This document shows, piece after piece, positions 38,001 to 51,135 of a DNA stretch of 64,000 nt. The position numbers and the translations under genes were made by a program. Source of the stretch: Hippophae tibetana (Eukaryota; Streptophyta; Magnoliopsida; Rosales; Elaeagnaceae); contig CM072806.1 in NCBI GenBank assembly GCA_037013495.1, positions 5,667,001 to 5,731,000 of the forward strand. The letters are read 5' to 3'. Within the stretch, counting starts at the first letter, position 1; every line of letters starts with the position of its first letter. The notes beneath the pieces were generated by a model. That model saw only the letters and a list, made by a program, of their open reading frames with translations. It searched no databases and was not told the DNA's origin.

Positions 38001-41000
38001 GACAGCGCGTCCGTGAAAAATTCTTCTCCGGTCGACCTCATGTGGCTCTCTACCGTTCCCCTGCATCATCTGTGGTGGTTTGGCACTCATGGCTTGGGAT
38101 TGTTCAGGTTTGGGTTCTTCCAATTTTGTGTTCTTGTTCGTTGCGTGTTTGGTTGCTGCTGTTGTTTTATTTTGTTTGTTCGTTTGCTCATTGCCTTTTC
38201 GTTTGTAAGAGTTATGGCTGAAAAGAAATTTAATGTTGTAACGGATATGGTGCCTGTGATGTATAAAATCACGGACCATAAGATCAATGGCTCGAATTAT
38301 TTGGCTTGGAGCAAGACCATTCGAATTTATTTGAGAAGTATCGACAAAGATACTCATTTGACTAATGATCCTCCTAAAGATTATTCAAAGTAGACATGGC
38401 TTAGAGAAGATGCTCGTTTATTTCTGTAGATTCGGAATTCTATTGAAAGCAATGACTCACATATATGAGGTATGCAAAGCATTTTACCGTGCAGACAAAC
38501 AAGATCAGTCACTCACAAATTATTTTATGGACTTATAAGGAGCTCAATAGTTTGATGTCTTTTAGCCCTGATGTAAAGGTTCAACAAAGCCAACGGGAAC
38601 AAATAGCGGTCATGAGTTTTCTTGTCGGTCTTCACTATACTTTTGAGACTACTAAGTCCTAGGTTCTTTCTGGTTTTGAGATCTCCTCTTTACAAAAGCT
38701 GTTTAGTCAAGTACTTCGTACAGAAGGCACTCCACTTCCATCTGCTTAATTAAATGATGTTTGGTCAGCTGAAGTAATAATTATGAGCATGGACGATCAA
38801 CTTATTTGAATAGAAACAAAGGAGACGGCTCACACGGGTTTGAAACTCAACCACAGGACCAATGAGGTATTGAATGTCATTATTGTCACAAACCAGGACA
38901 TACGAAACATGATTGTAGAAAGCTTTAGTACAAGCATCAGAAAGGTCACTCGGCTCATATTGCATCCACTTTTGATACTTCTAAAAAATCGGTTCTTATC
39001 TCTGCAAATGAATTTACCAAGTTCTCACAGTATCAAGAATCACTAAGGTCTTCATTACCTTCTATCACTGCTATTGTTGATTTAGGTAAATCAAATATGT
39101 GTCTCATTTCCTCATCTTCCAAATGGGTTATTGATTCTGGTGCCACAGATCATATGACAGTTAATTCTAGTCTCTTTTCTACTCTTCAGTCACACACTTC
39201 TACCTCTACTGTTATCTTAGCCGATGGGTCACCATCTCGTGTTCTTGGGTCTGACACAATTACTCCCACTCCTTTGCTTTATTTGTCGTCTGTCTTACAT
39301 TTACCTAGCTTATCCTTTAATTTGATCTCTGTAAGTCAACTTACTCACAATCTTAACTGTTGCATCTCATTTTTTCCCGATCGTTGCTTATTTTAGAATC
39401 TTATGACGAAGAAGACTATTGGTAAAGGACATGAGTCTGGAGGCCTCTATATTCTTGACACACCAATACCGAAATATGTCGCTTGCTCTAGTGTAACCTC
39501 TCCCTTCGAGGCACATTGTAGACTGGGTCATCCATCTCTACCTTTATTGAAGAAACTTTGTCCTCAGTTTAGTAAGGTGTCTTCATTAGATTGTGAGTCT
39601 TGTCAATTTGCAAAACATCATCGTCTCAGTTCAAATCCAAGAGTTAATAAACGTGCTAGTGTTCCTTTTGAATTAGTTCATTCTGATGTTTAGGGTCTTT
39701 GTCCTATTTTGTTTAAACCTGGATTTAAGTATGTTGTTTCTTTTGTGGATAATTATTCTCGTGTAACTTGGTTATATTTAATGAAGAGTCGTTTTGAATT
39801 GTTTTCTATTTTTTGCGCATTTTGTGTTGATATTAAAACTCAATTTAATGTTTCAATTCGTACTTTGCGAAATGATAATGCCAAAGAATATACATCAACT
39901 TGGTTTCAATCTTATATGGTTCAAAATGGCATGCTTCATGAAACTTCATGTGTTGATACTCAATCTCCAAATGGAGTGGCCGAACGTAAGAACAAACATC
40001 TTCTCGAAACTGCACGTGCCTTATTATTTCAAATGAATGTTTCTAAACCTTTTTGGGTCGATGTAGTTTCCACAACATGTTTTCTTATTAATCGCATACC
40101 CTCATCTCTTCTTCATGGTGAGATTCCTTACAAAATTGTGTTTCCTAATAAGTCACTATTTTCGGTTGACCCTAAGATATTTGGTAGCACTTGTTTTGTT
40201 CGGGATGTTCGTCCGCATGTTACTAAATTAGATCCCAAGTCTTTGAAGTGTATCTTCCTTGGTTATTCTCGTCTCCAAAAAGGTTATAGATGTTATTGTC
40301 CTTGTCTTAACAAATATCTTGTCTCAATTGATGTTACCTTCATGTAAGACACCCTATTTTTCCTCTTCTCCTCCTCCTGTATTTCAGGGGGAGGATGACG
40401 ATTTGTTAGTCTATTGTATCACATCATCTGAACCTGTCTCTGATCCAGTTCCTGTTAGGCCTCCTATAACTCAAGTTTACTCCAAACATAGACCTTCTGA
40501 TTCATGTCCTGCACCTGCTCCTTCGTCATCAGATCTAGTCCTGAACGATGATCTTCCTATTGCATTATGCAAAGGTATGGTTTGAAACAGAGTCCTCGTG
40601 CTTGGTTTGGAGAATTTAGTCAAGCTATAGAAACATTTGGTATGATGAAAAGAAAGTCTGATTATTCTGTGTTCTACAAACAATCAGAAGCTGGTATCAT
40701 TTTTTTAGTTGTGTATGTAGATGACATTGTTATTACTGGAAGTGATACTACAGGAATTTCATCTCTTAAGTCTTTCCTACATACTCAATATCACACGAAG
40801 GATTTGGGGATGCTAAAGTATTTCTTGGGTGTTGAAGTCATAAGGACTTATTAACTGAGACAGGAAAATTAGGAGCAAAACCTTGTAGTACTCCAATGAC
40901 TCCAAACATCCACCTTACAGGAGATGGAGAAATCTTTAAAGATTTTGAGAGATATCGAAGGGTGGTTGGAAAGCTGAATTACCTTACCGTGAATCGTTCA

Positions 41001-41631
41001 GATATTGCATATTCAGTCAGTGTTGTTAGCTAATTTATTTCATCCCCAACAATTCATCATTGGGCAACGTTAGAGCAAATTTTGTATTACTTGAAAGGAG
41101 CACCTGGACGTGGTATCTTGTATGCAAATCATGGACACACTCATATTAAATTTTTTTCAGATGCAGATTGGGCAGGTTCCAAAGTGGATAGAAGATCCAC
41201 ATCAGGCTATTGTATTTTCATTGGTGGAAATTTGGTCTCATCGAAAAGTAAGAAGCAGAATGTTGTGTCATGATCGAGTGCAGAGTCAGAATATAGGGCT
41301 ATGGCACAATCTGCATATGAGATAATATGGATATATCAGCTCTTGGATGAAATAGGTCTTAAAACTTTAGTACTAGCAAAATTGTGGTGTGATAACCAAG
41401 CTACTCTTCATATTGCTTCTAATCCTATGTTTCATGAGCGAACTAAACACATTGAAATTGATTGTCATTTTTTTCGTGAGAAAATTCAACAAGGTTTGAT
41501 TTCTACAGGATATATGAAGATTGGAGAACAACTAGGAGATATCTTCATGAAAGCTTTAAGTGGGGTTCAGGTTGATTATCTTTGTAACAAGTTGGGCATG
41601 ATTAATATCTATGCTCCAACTTGAGGGAGAG

Positions 41632-41816
41632 TGTTAAAGATGATGAGTTGTGTATTATGTGTGTATTAGGTGTCTAACACTAGGTGAATATATTTGTTGT
41701 GTATTATATGTCTTAGTTGTGTATTAAATGTATGTCACCTAAGATTGTCTCTAACTTTGTATATAAATAGGTAGTGTCTTTGAATGAAAATATAAGAGTG
41801 AATTCTGAGTTTTACA
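41632..41816 (+). repeat. 3' LTR of element D
   Basis: It starts TGTTAAAGATGATGAG right after the purine tract and ends GAGTTTTACA. It pairs with 37411-37608. Confidence 0.9.
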
Positions 41817-42869
41817 GTTATATTAGCTTGAAATTGATTATCAATATCATAGAATTGAGATTGATCCTCAAGCATCCTCTCATGAGAGATCAACAAATTT
41901 TGGAACTCATTAAAACTGAATGATCCATAACGCATTGAAAAAGAAGAGATGAAATGAGGTATTTGGGATGTAAATCTTCAAATGTGCAAAGGATTATGTC
42001 TTGATCAAGAACTACCTCTCTATAGTTGCCAAATGATCAGTAATAAACTTGATTTGAAGAAGATACTCTTTAATTGATGATTTTTTTTACCCATAGTCTG
42101 TAATTAGAGGCATGGATCAATCACACCAGCAAGTAAGAAGCTTTAGTAGGCTAATTCTAATGCTTCTCCAATACTTAGCAACTATTCCATGTTTGACAAT
42201 ATGCATTAAGGAACTTTGCAAGAGAGAAGTAAAAATCCAGCTCTTCATAATTCCATAAAATCTCATCCAAATTCAAATTAAGGATTAGGTGCTTGAGATT
42301 GAGGCAAGAAAGGAAAAAAAGTATAGCAACAATCAAGTTAATGCTTTTCTTCAATCAATACGTTGAAATTGGAGCTAGCAATTTCTCACGCCAATGTAAA
42401 AAATTCAATCGATTAAGTTTAATTCAAATGCTCATATTTGTAGTGGAATGATAACATGTGATGAGAAAGATAATTGAATTACATGTGTGGAAGGATTAAA
42501 CTCTTTCACAACAGTATATTTCCCAAAACCATTGCTATGTTTTGATGTTGCCATTAAATCATTCTTTTAAGAGCTTTATATCTCTTATACCAAAATATGA
42601 AATGCAATGCAAAAGTGAGAGAGAGTGAAATGAGTTGATGATGTAAACTATATTATTCTTAAATAAACTATGTGCAAAGTATTTATACAATACTATACTT
42701 GATGGTCATGGAAATAACTAGCTAGCTACTACTATTAGCATGCCATGGAGCTAGTACTAGCTAAATAAAAGAAATAGAAAGATATTACAATGTGGTAAGG
42801 TGTAGGATAGTATCCAAATGTCTAAAAAATTAGTAATTTTTGTCACGTGAGGATTCCCATCCACTAGAG

Positions 42870-45800
42870 CTCTTCTCTAATAGATATACTTTAATTCTTC
42901 ATTCTTTTACAGATTATTTAATTCATTATGAAAAAAGAAGTAAAACCAAGAATCCAAAGCTTATAGAATGAAGAAATTAGTTTGTTATTGATTTAATGAT
43001 TAATACAAAAGAAGAGATATGCTACTTATAATATAGCATTGATCGAGTGTTAATGAGCATGTAGTAACTAACACATGCCAGGTCATATGATCATGCGCAG
43101 AAGAGTGTAAATCATTTAAGGTTTGTTATACTAACTAACTAACTGATTTACTAATTCAACATACAATCTAATAGCCCTATCAAAATGATAGAGATGGAAG
43201 AACCAATAATTCAGCTTTCAGGGAGTGAAATTGAGAAATGGATAATGGCTTGTAAGATCTGTTAACTGTTCTTATGTAGACATATGATTGATGACTAGTT
43301 AATGTTGCACAACCAAGTCTTTAATGAAATGTTAATCTTGATCTATATGTTTTGTATGAGCATGCTGAATGAGATTGTAAGTTATATGGTGTGCACTGAG
43401 ATCGTCACATAGCAAAATATGTGGAGTTGGAATAGGCATATGTAACAAAGTAAAAAGAGATCATAGCCACAAGAGTTTAGATTATGTAGAAATCATTGCC
43501 CTGTATTTTTATTCTGTGGTCGATCACGCTACCACCTTCTATTTTTCTGTGTGTCATGATACCAGATTGTCTCCCCAAAAACACACAATAAGCACCATTG
43601 GAATGGTGATTATCAATGCTTGAAGCTCAATCAGTATCACAATATGTTTTCAAATTAAGAGTTACATATTTAAAGAAACACAGGTCATGCATTAATGTAT
43701 CTTTTAAGTACCTAAGTACTCATTTGATAGCTAACAAGTGTACATTTGTAGGGTAAACATGAAATGGACAAATTTTATTTTCCCTAATGGAAATGTCCGG
43801 TCTAGTAAGCAAGAAATATTATAGGATATCCATTGTGCTTCTAAATTGAATAACATTAGCCAAGGTAATTCCATCATTCTTGCTCAAAATCTTGCCAATG
43901 ATCATAGGAATATCTTATAACTTGTTGTCCAACATACCACATCTCTTAAAGTAGCTTAGCTCTATACTTTCTTTAATTCAAATGTAACACATTATCATTA
44001 TGAAACACACCTTCAATGCTAAGAAAATAGTGTAATAGCCCCAATTCCTTTAATTTAAAGCTATCATTTAAGGTGGTTATATAATGTTGAATAGCTTTAG
44101 ATGAGTTTACTGTCACTATTATATCATCCATGTATACCAAAACAACCAAAGAATGATCACTAATATCTTGAATCAACAAGGAAGTATTTGCCTTTGAGGA
44201 AACAAAACTAAGATCTAATAGGCAAGTAACCAATTTAGAGAACCATGCCCTTAGTGCTTGTTTGAGCTCAAAGAATGCTTTAACAAGCCTATAAACCAAT
44301 CCTGAAAACATCCTTTTCCAAATCCTCATTCAAGATGGAAATATACACGTCAATTTTCCTTAAATCTCAACCCTTAGATAGCGTAATTGTTAGAATAACT
44401 CTATTGGTTGTAGGCTTTGCAACTTGTGAGAATGTTTCAAAAAAGTACACACTAGCCATTTTCATAAATTCCTTAGCTATTAAATGAGATTTAAACTCAT
44501 CTCAACCCATTTGAAACCAATGACAATTTTACCTTGAATGAGTGGAAGAAGCTCTCAAGTATCATTATATAATAGGGCCATAAATTCAACTTCTATAGCC
44601 TTTTCCACTCAGTAATAATCAATGCCTCTCAGTAACTTTTTGGTTCAGAAAACACTACGACCCCATGGATAGTAAAAGCACACAATTTTGATTTAGTAAT
44701 GTCAAACTTTGATCGTAGTCATACCATGATAAGAAGTATGAGTATGAATATTATAAGGTAGACCAAAAGAAGTATTTAAGATATTAGAAAGATGAACAAA
44801 CAACTTAAGATTCTTCATGACTCATGAGAGGAAGAAGACAAACCTGGAATAATCTCATCAAAGGACATTGAAGAGTTAGAGACAAGAGTAGTTGATGCTG
44901 GTAAAAGAGAAAAAGGTATTGGTGTAACAAGTGATGGTGACAACCTAATATTGGTGGTAGGCAAGGCACAAAAAAGATAAACTATAAGATGAAGAAAAAG
45001 ACAACTAGGTTAGAACATGGACCTAAGGTGACGTTAACTTAACATGAGTGCTATTAGGGTCACATGGGCTAGCAAAGGAAAAGACCTCATTGAAAATGAC
45101 ATGAAGATTTATGTAAAACTTCTATGCAACTTTATCAAAGCATAAGTAGCCTTTTTGCTTGGATGCATAGTCCATAATGTCATATTCCATAGAATAAGGA
45201 TCCCGTTTATGTTTTGCGTAAGCTCAAAGGCATGAAAATTATACACTTTCAAAAGTCCTTAACTGAGTAATGTTAAAAGATTTATTATATAATAGTTCAT
45301 AAGGTGTTTTACCTCCAAGAACCTTTGAGAGCAATTTGTTGAGAAGAAACATAATACACCTAAAGCATAATCCCAAATTTTCATGGGAACTTTAGAAGAA
45401 AACAATAAAGTTAAACCTCTTTCAACTATTCTTTTGTGTCTATATTTAATAACCCTAGTCTGTTATGAGTTGTAGAGACATGTACATCTATGAACAATGC
45501 CCTTATTTCCAAGTGCTTTCACCATAGCTTGGAATTTACCATCTCTATCTATTTACACACCTTTAATACAAAGGGAAATTACTTCTCAACCATACTTTTG
45601 AAAGTTATAATCACGAGGGTGCCTTGATCTATAATTTATAAAGGATACAACAAAAAAATCATGAAAAATAATTTATAATGGATAAGAAATATTTTTCTTT
45701 AATATATGATAGTAATGATGATGTCCACAAATCTATATGCAAAAGTTCAAAAGCAATACTATCTTGAAAAGGAAAAGTATTGGAGGGTAACTTATGTGTC

Positions 45801-46480
45801 TTAGACAACTACAACATACTACAAAAAGTTGCAAACCTAGCTAATCCTGTATGTGCTAGATCACAAAGGCTCTTCACTTTAATTGTTATATCAAAAGAAG
45901 GGTGTCATAAGCATTTGTTCCATTGATGATATAAGTCAATACTCTTGTCAAAAGAGGCTATGTGAACAGGTGCTAAACAATCAGATGAATAGTTTTGCAA
46001 ATTCTTTGGTAAATCACTTACTTTACCATTAAGTTTGTACATGTTATTATCACTATAACCTCTAAGAACCATATGTCCAAAGTCAATATCCTTGACAGAC
46101 AAGAGTCATAATGAAATTCAATTGGCACCTAATTATCATTACAAAATTTTTGAATAGACAAAAGATTACCATAAGCATAAGGGAGATGTAACACATTTTT
46201 AAGTCAGAGTAAACATGTATCATTAGCATGTAAAGCTCCATAACCCACTCTAGAAATAACAAGTTTATTACCATTTCCAATAGTAATACCTTTATTGACA
46301 ACAAATGGAGTAGAATTAGGAAATTGAGTAACATCAGAGGTTAGATGATGACTTTCTCTAAAGTCCAAAAACCATGTCTAAGACTGTATTGTTTCTATTC
46401 CATTTAATGCAACCATTACAATAGGCTTAAATTGAGAATCAGAAGCTTTTTTAGTTTAAGCATCCTTTAGAACAAAATAA
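42870..46480 (-). mobile_element. Fragment E2: degraded Ty1/copia pol
   Basis: Minus-strand remains of protease and pre-integrase (about 45900-46400, with HWNKCL-like ends), integrase (about 44800-45900), reverse transcriptase (about 43970-44620, ALRAWFSKL and VYMDDIIVT) and RNase H down to about 43250. A possible 3' LTR begins at 43163 (minus TGTTGAATTAG, preceded by a purine-rich GGGCTATTAGATTG) and would run toward about 42870, where E1's LTR starts. No 5' LTR or gag was found beyond 46480. It is old and heavily broken (ten or more breaks). Confidence 0.7.
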
Positions 46481-47757
46481 AAGAGGCATTACGTCCAAAT
46501 TTATTAAAAACTTTACTAAATAGTTACAATAATTTTTCATAAATTATTTAAGATTAAAAAAATTAAAAAATAGATTACATTGTAACAAACATCTCTAATA
46601 TTATTATAATTTTAATTATTACTAAGATAACAAATATATATTAACAATAATTATATTTAAGTATTAAAATATAATTTATATATTTTATTATATTAATAAT
46701 AAAAATAATTATAATCATATTATATTATATAATATTTTTTTACAAAATTTGTGATATAATGTTCTATATTTGTATTATATCTCGTAAAAAATTGGATATA
46801 AAGGCTTTACAATTTTTTTAATAATTTAATTATTTTTATGAATATTATTTTCTATATCATAATTATAATTAATATTATAATTATTTATAAAATATAATTA
46901 TAATTATATTTAATAATAATAATAATGTATTATATTATTTATGAATTATCAAAATATTTAGTATATAATTTTTAATATATGTATAAATTTATATTTATTT
47001 TATTGTAATAATAATTATGTTTATTTTTATTTTTTAAAATAAATTTTTTAATATATAATATGATAAAAAAAATTATGTATTTAAAATTAATTATAAATTT
47101 ATAAGATGTTAATATTTTTTTATGTTTATAATAACTATGTTTTGTAAAATAGAATTTTTAAATAAAATTGATTAAAAATTTTGCTTTTAAGTTTAAGGTA
47201 AGATTTTGCCTATTTTTTTTAAAAAATCCTACTTATGCCCATTTTTAAACTATTGATTAAAAATTGGCTTTTATAGATAAAACTCTTATAATGTCACCGC
47301 CTTTTTTAAATTAAGGGACATTGCGGGTATATCATTAAAAAAAATCGTGAGATCTCATATCCTTTATTGCTAAATTGATATTATTTCATCTAGCTAGATT
47401 CATGGATGTTATATTTATGCTTATTTTGTTTTATTTCCAACTTTGTTTTGATTTACTAGAATTTTTGTGATTCTTTGTATCTTTTTTATATCTACTAATT
47501 TTGCTCTCTTTTAAAAGATTTTTTTCTTAAGAATTTACGGAGACATTTTTAACTTCAAAAGGGTTATAAATTTTACATATAAAATACATATGTTGAAATG
47601 GGTTAGAAAAATAAAAATAAGTAATTTAATAAATTTTCATTTTAATTTAATATCTATTAATTTTTTAAAAATTAAAATAATATATCAATAAAAAGATATT
47701 TCCTATATTTGGATATTGAAAATTATCAATTAGTAGTTTTCCTCTTTAAATTACAAT

Positions 47758-47758
<1 letters not shown>

Positions 47759-47802
<44 letters not shown>
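47759..47802. repeat. (AT)n microsatellite
   Basis: About 21 uninterrupted AT units, likely length-variable. Confidence 0.92.
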
Positions 47803-47804
<2 letters not shown>

Positions 47805-49709
47805 CTAATAATTAGAATAAAAACAGTAGTTGAATTCGAGAAGAAATTAATTTAAAGAAGTGGAGAACGGTGTTTGGAAGTGACAATTGTTGTAAATAAA
47901 ATCAACATTCAGAAAAAATATTCTAAAAGTTAAAATGATTTCATTAGCAGATGTAAGATTTATTTATTTTATCAAGAATGTTACTACTGCAATTCAAATT
48001 GTATTTTTTTTAGTAAGTTGTTGCCTTAAAATAATATTTAGTACTTAGTATTTTAAAATACATAATTTTATCTTTATTTTTTTAAATTTAATAATTTCAG
48101 TATAATTTAACGGTTTTTGTAAAAAGATTAAGAACTAATTCTATTAAATTGAAACGAATTAATAAATTTTAAAAAATAAAAAATTAAATTAAATATTTTA
48201 AAAAATTAAGTATCAAATTTTATTTTAAAATGAAATTAACATAGTACAAAAAGTTTTTTTAACACGATGGTGAGGACTCAGAGCCCTTACGTCATAAAAT
48301 TATTCATTACTTCAAAACATTTTAACTTCGACACTTTATAATTTAAATAAATATAATTTTATTTTCAAAAAATCACATATCTAATACTTAATAAAAAAGA
48401 TAAAATAATACGATTACATGATCTTCTCCTTATTATACTCAACAATGGCTTGTTTTTAGACTTTACTTTATCAATTTCGATTAATATTGATGTATTTATA
48501 TTAAATAGTTTTTATTTATTTATATAGAATACAATTTTCTATTTCCAAATAAAAAGAATTAAATTATATTATTTTATTTTAAAAAAAAATATCACTGATT
48601 GAGGATAGGTTTGATCGAATGATAATTTAAAATTAAAAAATCATTACGTCTATTTTTCCTGTTATGTTTGATGAATATTATTGTTATATATACTTATATC
48701 ATTAATCCAGATCCAATAACAAATGCCTTTAGTCTTTCCAATTTAATTATTATTATTATTTGGATTGAATGGAAATCTGACAAATTCATGGTAGCCCTTT
48801 GCTTTTTAATATTTGCTAAGTCACATCAAAATTATACAAAATATAATTATTATATATGTTTAGATTCCTACAAATAGACATCAAGTTTGTCAAAAGGCTA
48901 CAAATAAAGTTTTTCAAAAGACATAATATTTGTAAAAATTTGTTTAATTAGACATAAAACCACCATTAATGGTAATTCAAATAAAAATTCCTTTGTGTGT
49001 TCATATAATTATTATTTATGTTTGGACAGATATATACTTAAACCTAGCTACATTTTGTCAACATATTGAATAATAAACTCATTTTTGAATAAAAATAAAA
49101 TACAATATAAATATAAATTAATTAATAATTATATGTTCATCGGAAAAAAACAATATATATAAAAGTTGGGTCCTGACCCTTGATATAGCAGCAAGGACAA
49201 AGCCATTATATAATTGTAATGATCCAGCTGAAGATCTTTGAACCAGTTGAAGAAATTTTAGATACACCAAATATATATATATATGTCAAATACTAAATAT
49301 TACCGTAAGTTCATTGGTGTTTATAATATTTAAAATGAAATTAATTAATTATTTATTGCAGGAGGATGTTACCAGTAGAAATTTATTTATTTATTTTTAT
49401 ATAAATGGTTATATAATAAAACATCTTTACTTTTTTTAAAATCTATACCATTGTTAGGTTTGTTTCACACAATAAAATCAAAATGATAATAAAATGAAAT
49501 AAAAAAGAAATAATGTTGTTTAGTTTGATCATTAAAATAAAAAAAGTAATAGTTATTATAGTGTTTTGTTTACCACTAGAATAGAATGAGAAAAAAAATG
49601 TAAATTACCGTAATATCCTTATATTAAGTAAAATTTAAATAATATTATTTAATTATTATTTTTTCGTCAGAAAAAATACATTATTGAAATAATTATTTTT
49701 CTAAATAAG

Positions 49710-49870
49710 GTTTAGGGTTTTAAGGTTTGTGATTTAGAATTTAGGAATTTAAGAATTTAGTGTTTAGGGATTAGGGGTTTAGGGTTTAGAAATTTGGGGT
49801 TTAGGTTTAGGGTTTAGGATTTTGGATTTTGGGTTTTAGAATTTAGGTTTTAAGATTTTGGATTTTGTGT
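49710..49870. repeat. Degenerate interstitial telomere-like repeat
   Basis: About 160 bp of variants of TTTAGGG (several exact TTTAGGG or GGTTTAGGG units, the rest TTTAGAA, TTTAGGA, TTTTGGA and similar). This is the plant telomere motif inside a chromosome arm, well decayed. Confidence 0.8.
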
Positions 49871-50639
49871 TTTTGGATTTGAGATTTGAATTTTGGGTTA
49901 TATTTAGAGTGAGGGTAAAATAAAAAAAATTGAGATATGAATGGAATCACGATTCTTAAAGAGTAAGAAAAAATTATGATTTCTTTTCCTTTAAAAATCG
50001 ATTTCATTCTTAATTCATTTTTCAACTCAACAAAACATACAAATAGAAGTAATTAATTTTGATTTTTTTTATTTCCTCCTACCAAACAGAACATATGTGT
50101 CTAATATATTAGGAATTATTTGTAATTCATAACTTAGAGAATTACTGCATACATTTAAGAGAGAGAGAATAACTGTACCATGTGTATAATGTATAATTTA
50201 AAAAAAATTATACCATGTATATAATATATAAGGTATTGCAAAATATGTGTATTTCATAATGTAGAGAATTACCACTGTGTATACTTAAAAAAGAAATCTA
50301 TACCATGTGCATAATGTATAAGGTATTTCGAAATATGTGCATTCATAATATAGACAATTACTTCATACATTTTTAAAAAAAGGAGAATTACTACATATCT
50401 ACCCTATACACATAAAAAAAAAAGTGTTTTATATTGTCACTCCACCATCCAATATAGTCATCGTGTTAAAATTTCATATCCTTACCCTGTTTTAGATTTT
50501 GCATAGCTTCCCAACATTACTCAATAACAACTCTGCTGATAGAAGCAAGCGAAATTATATTTTTTATTTTTATTTTTTAAAATAATTATTTACGTATTTA
50601 TAATTAAAATTTAATTCTTAAAACTTTTATATATTTAAA

Positions 50640-51075
50640 TCTATTTTATATCATTGACATCCATTTTCACGAGTATGAAATCGAAGTTATCTTGAGTTTT
50701 TTTTTTTATTTTATAAAAAAAAGTGTGATATGACGAACACAAACACAAGCTATTATTGCGCAACTTGTTACCGGAAACAATAACTGGAAGATGTCTTAGA
50801 CACCGTTTTATACTAAACGGCAAGCCGTTTTAACTAAGCCCAAAGACTGTTAATGTAATTAAGGTCAGTGCTGACGTGATGTTGGTGGAATGGAAACTGT
50901 TTTCACTTTGGAAAGAACAAGAACAGTCCCTAATGCAGAGAAAAAGAGAAGAGAAGGGTGGTCAAAAAGGCAGATACTTAGTACTGTACACGCGTCAGCA
51001 ATACACAACTTCTGTAATCAACTTGACGTATAAAGCTACACCACGTATCGAAGCAAGCACCATTAGCTAGCCTTT
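50640..51075. promoter_or_regulatory. Complex block upstream of PTL, possible distal regulatory DNA
   Basis: Composition changes from simple AT to mixed sequence. It has ACCGTTTT, TAAACGG and GCCGTTTT within 50801-50831 (three AACGG-type cores, two in an AAACGGC-aa-GCCGTTT hairpin) and ACGT cores (CTGACGTGA, CTTGACGTA, CCACGTAT). AACGG is the core of MYB/M-phase elements. It lies about 2.6-3.0 kb upstream of the PTL start. Function is inferred, and a decayed transposon could look the same. Confidence 0.3.
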
Positions 51076-51096
51076 TCTACTACACTGCAATTTATC

Positions 51097-51135
51097 ATAA
51101 TAGTATAATAGTATATTATACTATTATACTATTAT
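51097..51135. repeat. Perfect AT palindrome, 19-bp arms
   Basis: ATAATAGTATAATAGTATA and its exact reverse complement are separated by a single T. It may extrude as a cruciform, or be a small foldback or MITE core. Confidence 0.9.

Larger units (their letters stand above)
37411..41816 (+). mobile_element. Element D: decayed Ty1/copia LTR retrotransposon
   Basis: A plus-strand copia fossil of 4.4 kb. The 5' LTR is 37411-37608 and the 3' LTR 41632-41816, each with a TATATAAATA box and a TTTTACA end; they differ by about 7 per cent by eye. A primer site, TGATATCTGAGC, follows the 5' LTR (37609-37620). The flanks GATAT (37406-37410) and GTTAT (41817-41821) are an imperfect target duplication. 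Parts: GC-rich leader to 38213, gag from 38214 to about 39070, protease near 39097-39396 (WVIDSGATDHM), pre-integrase and integrase about 39400-40350, reverse transcriptase about 40400-41000 (VVYVDDIVITG), RNase H about 41082-41620 (CDNQATLHIA). A GAGGGAGAG purine tract abuts the 3' LTR. It is broken, about six or more breaks, with the reverse transcriptase region shorter than usual. Confidence 0.92.
37250..42870 (-). mobile_element. Fragment E1: Ty1/copia 5' LTR and gag remnant, split by element D
   Basis: On the minus strand a gag-like reading runs from an ATG at 42554 down to D's right edge, with SFSFNEFQNLLISHE matching the plant copia gag core. Asn/Ser/Pro-rich sequence typical of the gag tail lies just left of D (about 37250-37410), so D probably sits inside E1. 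A primer site (minus TGGTATAAGAGA, 42581-42592) and an LTR-like segment with a minus TATAAATA near 42678 lie upstream of gag, ending somewhere near 42870. No pol was seen for E1, so it is a truncated fossil with several breaks. Boundaries are approximate. Confidence 0.6.
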
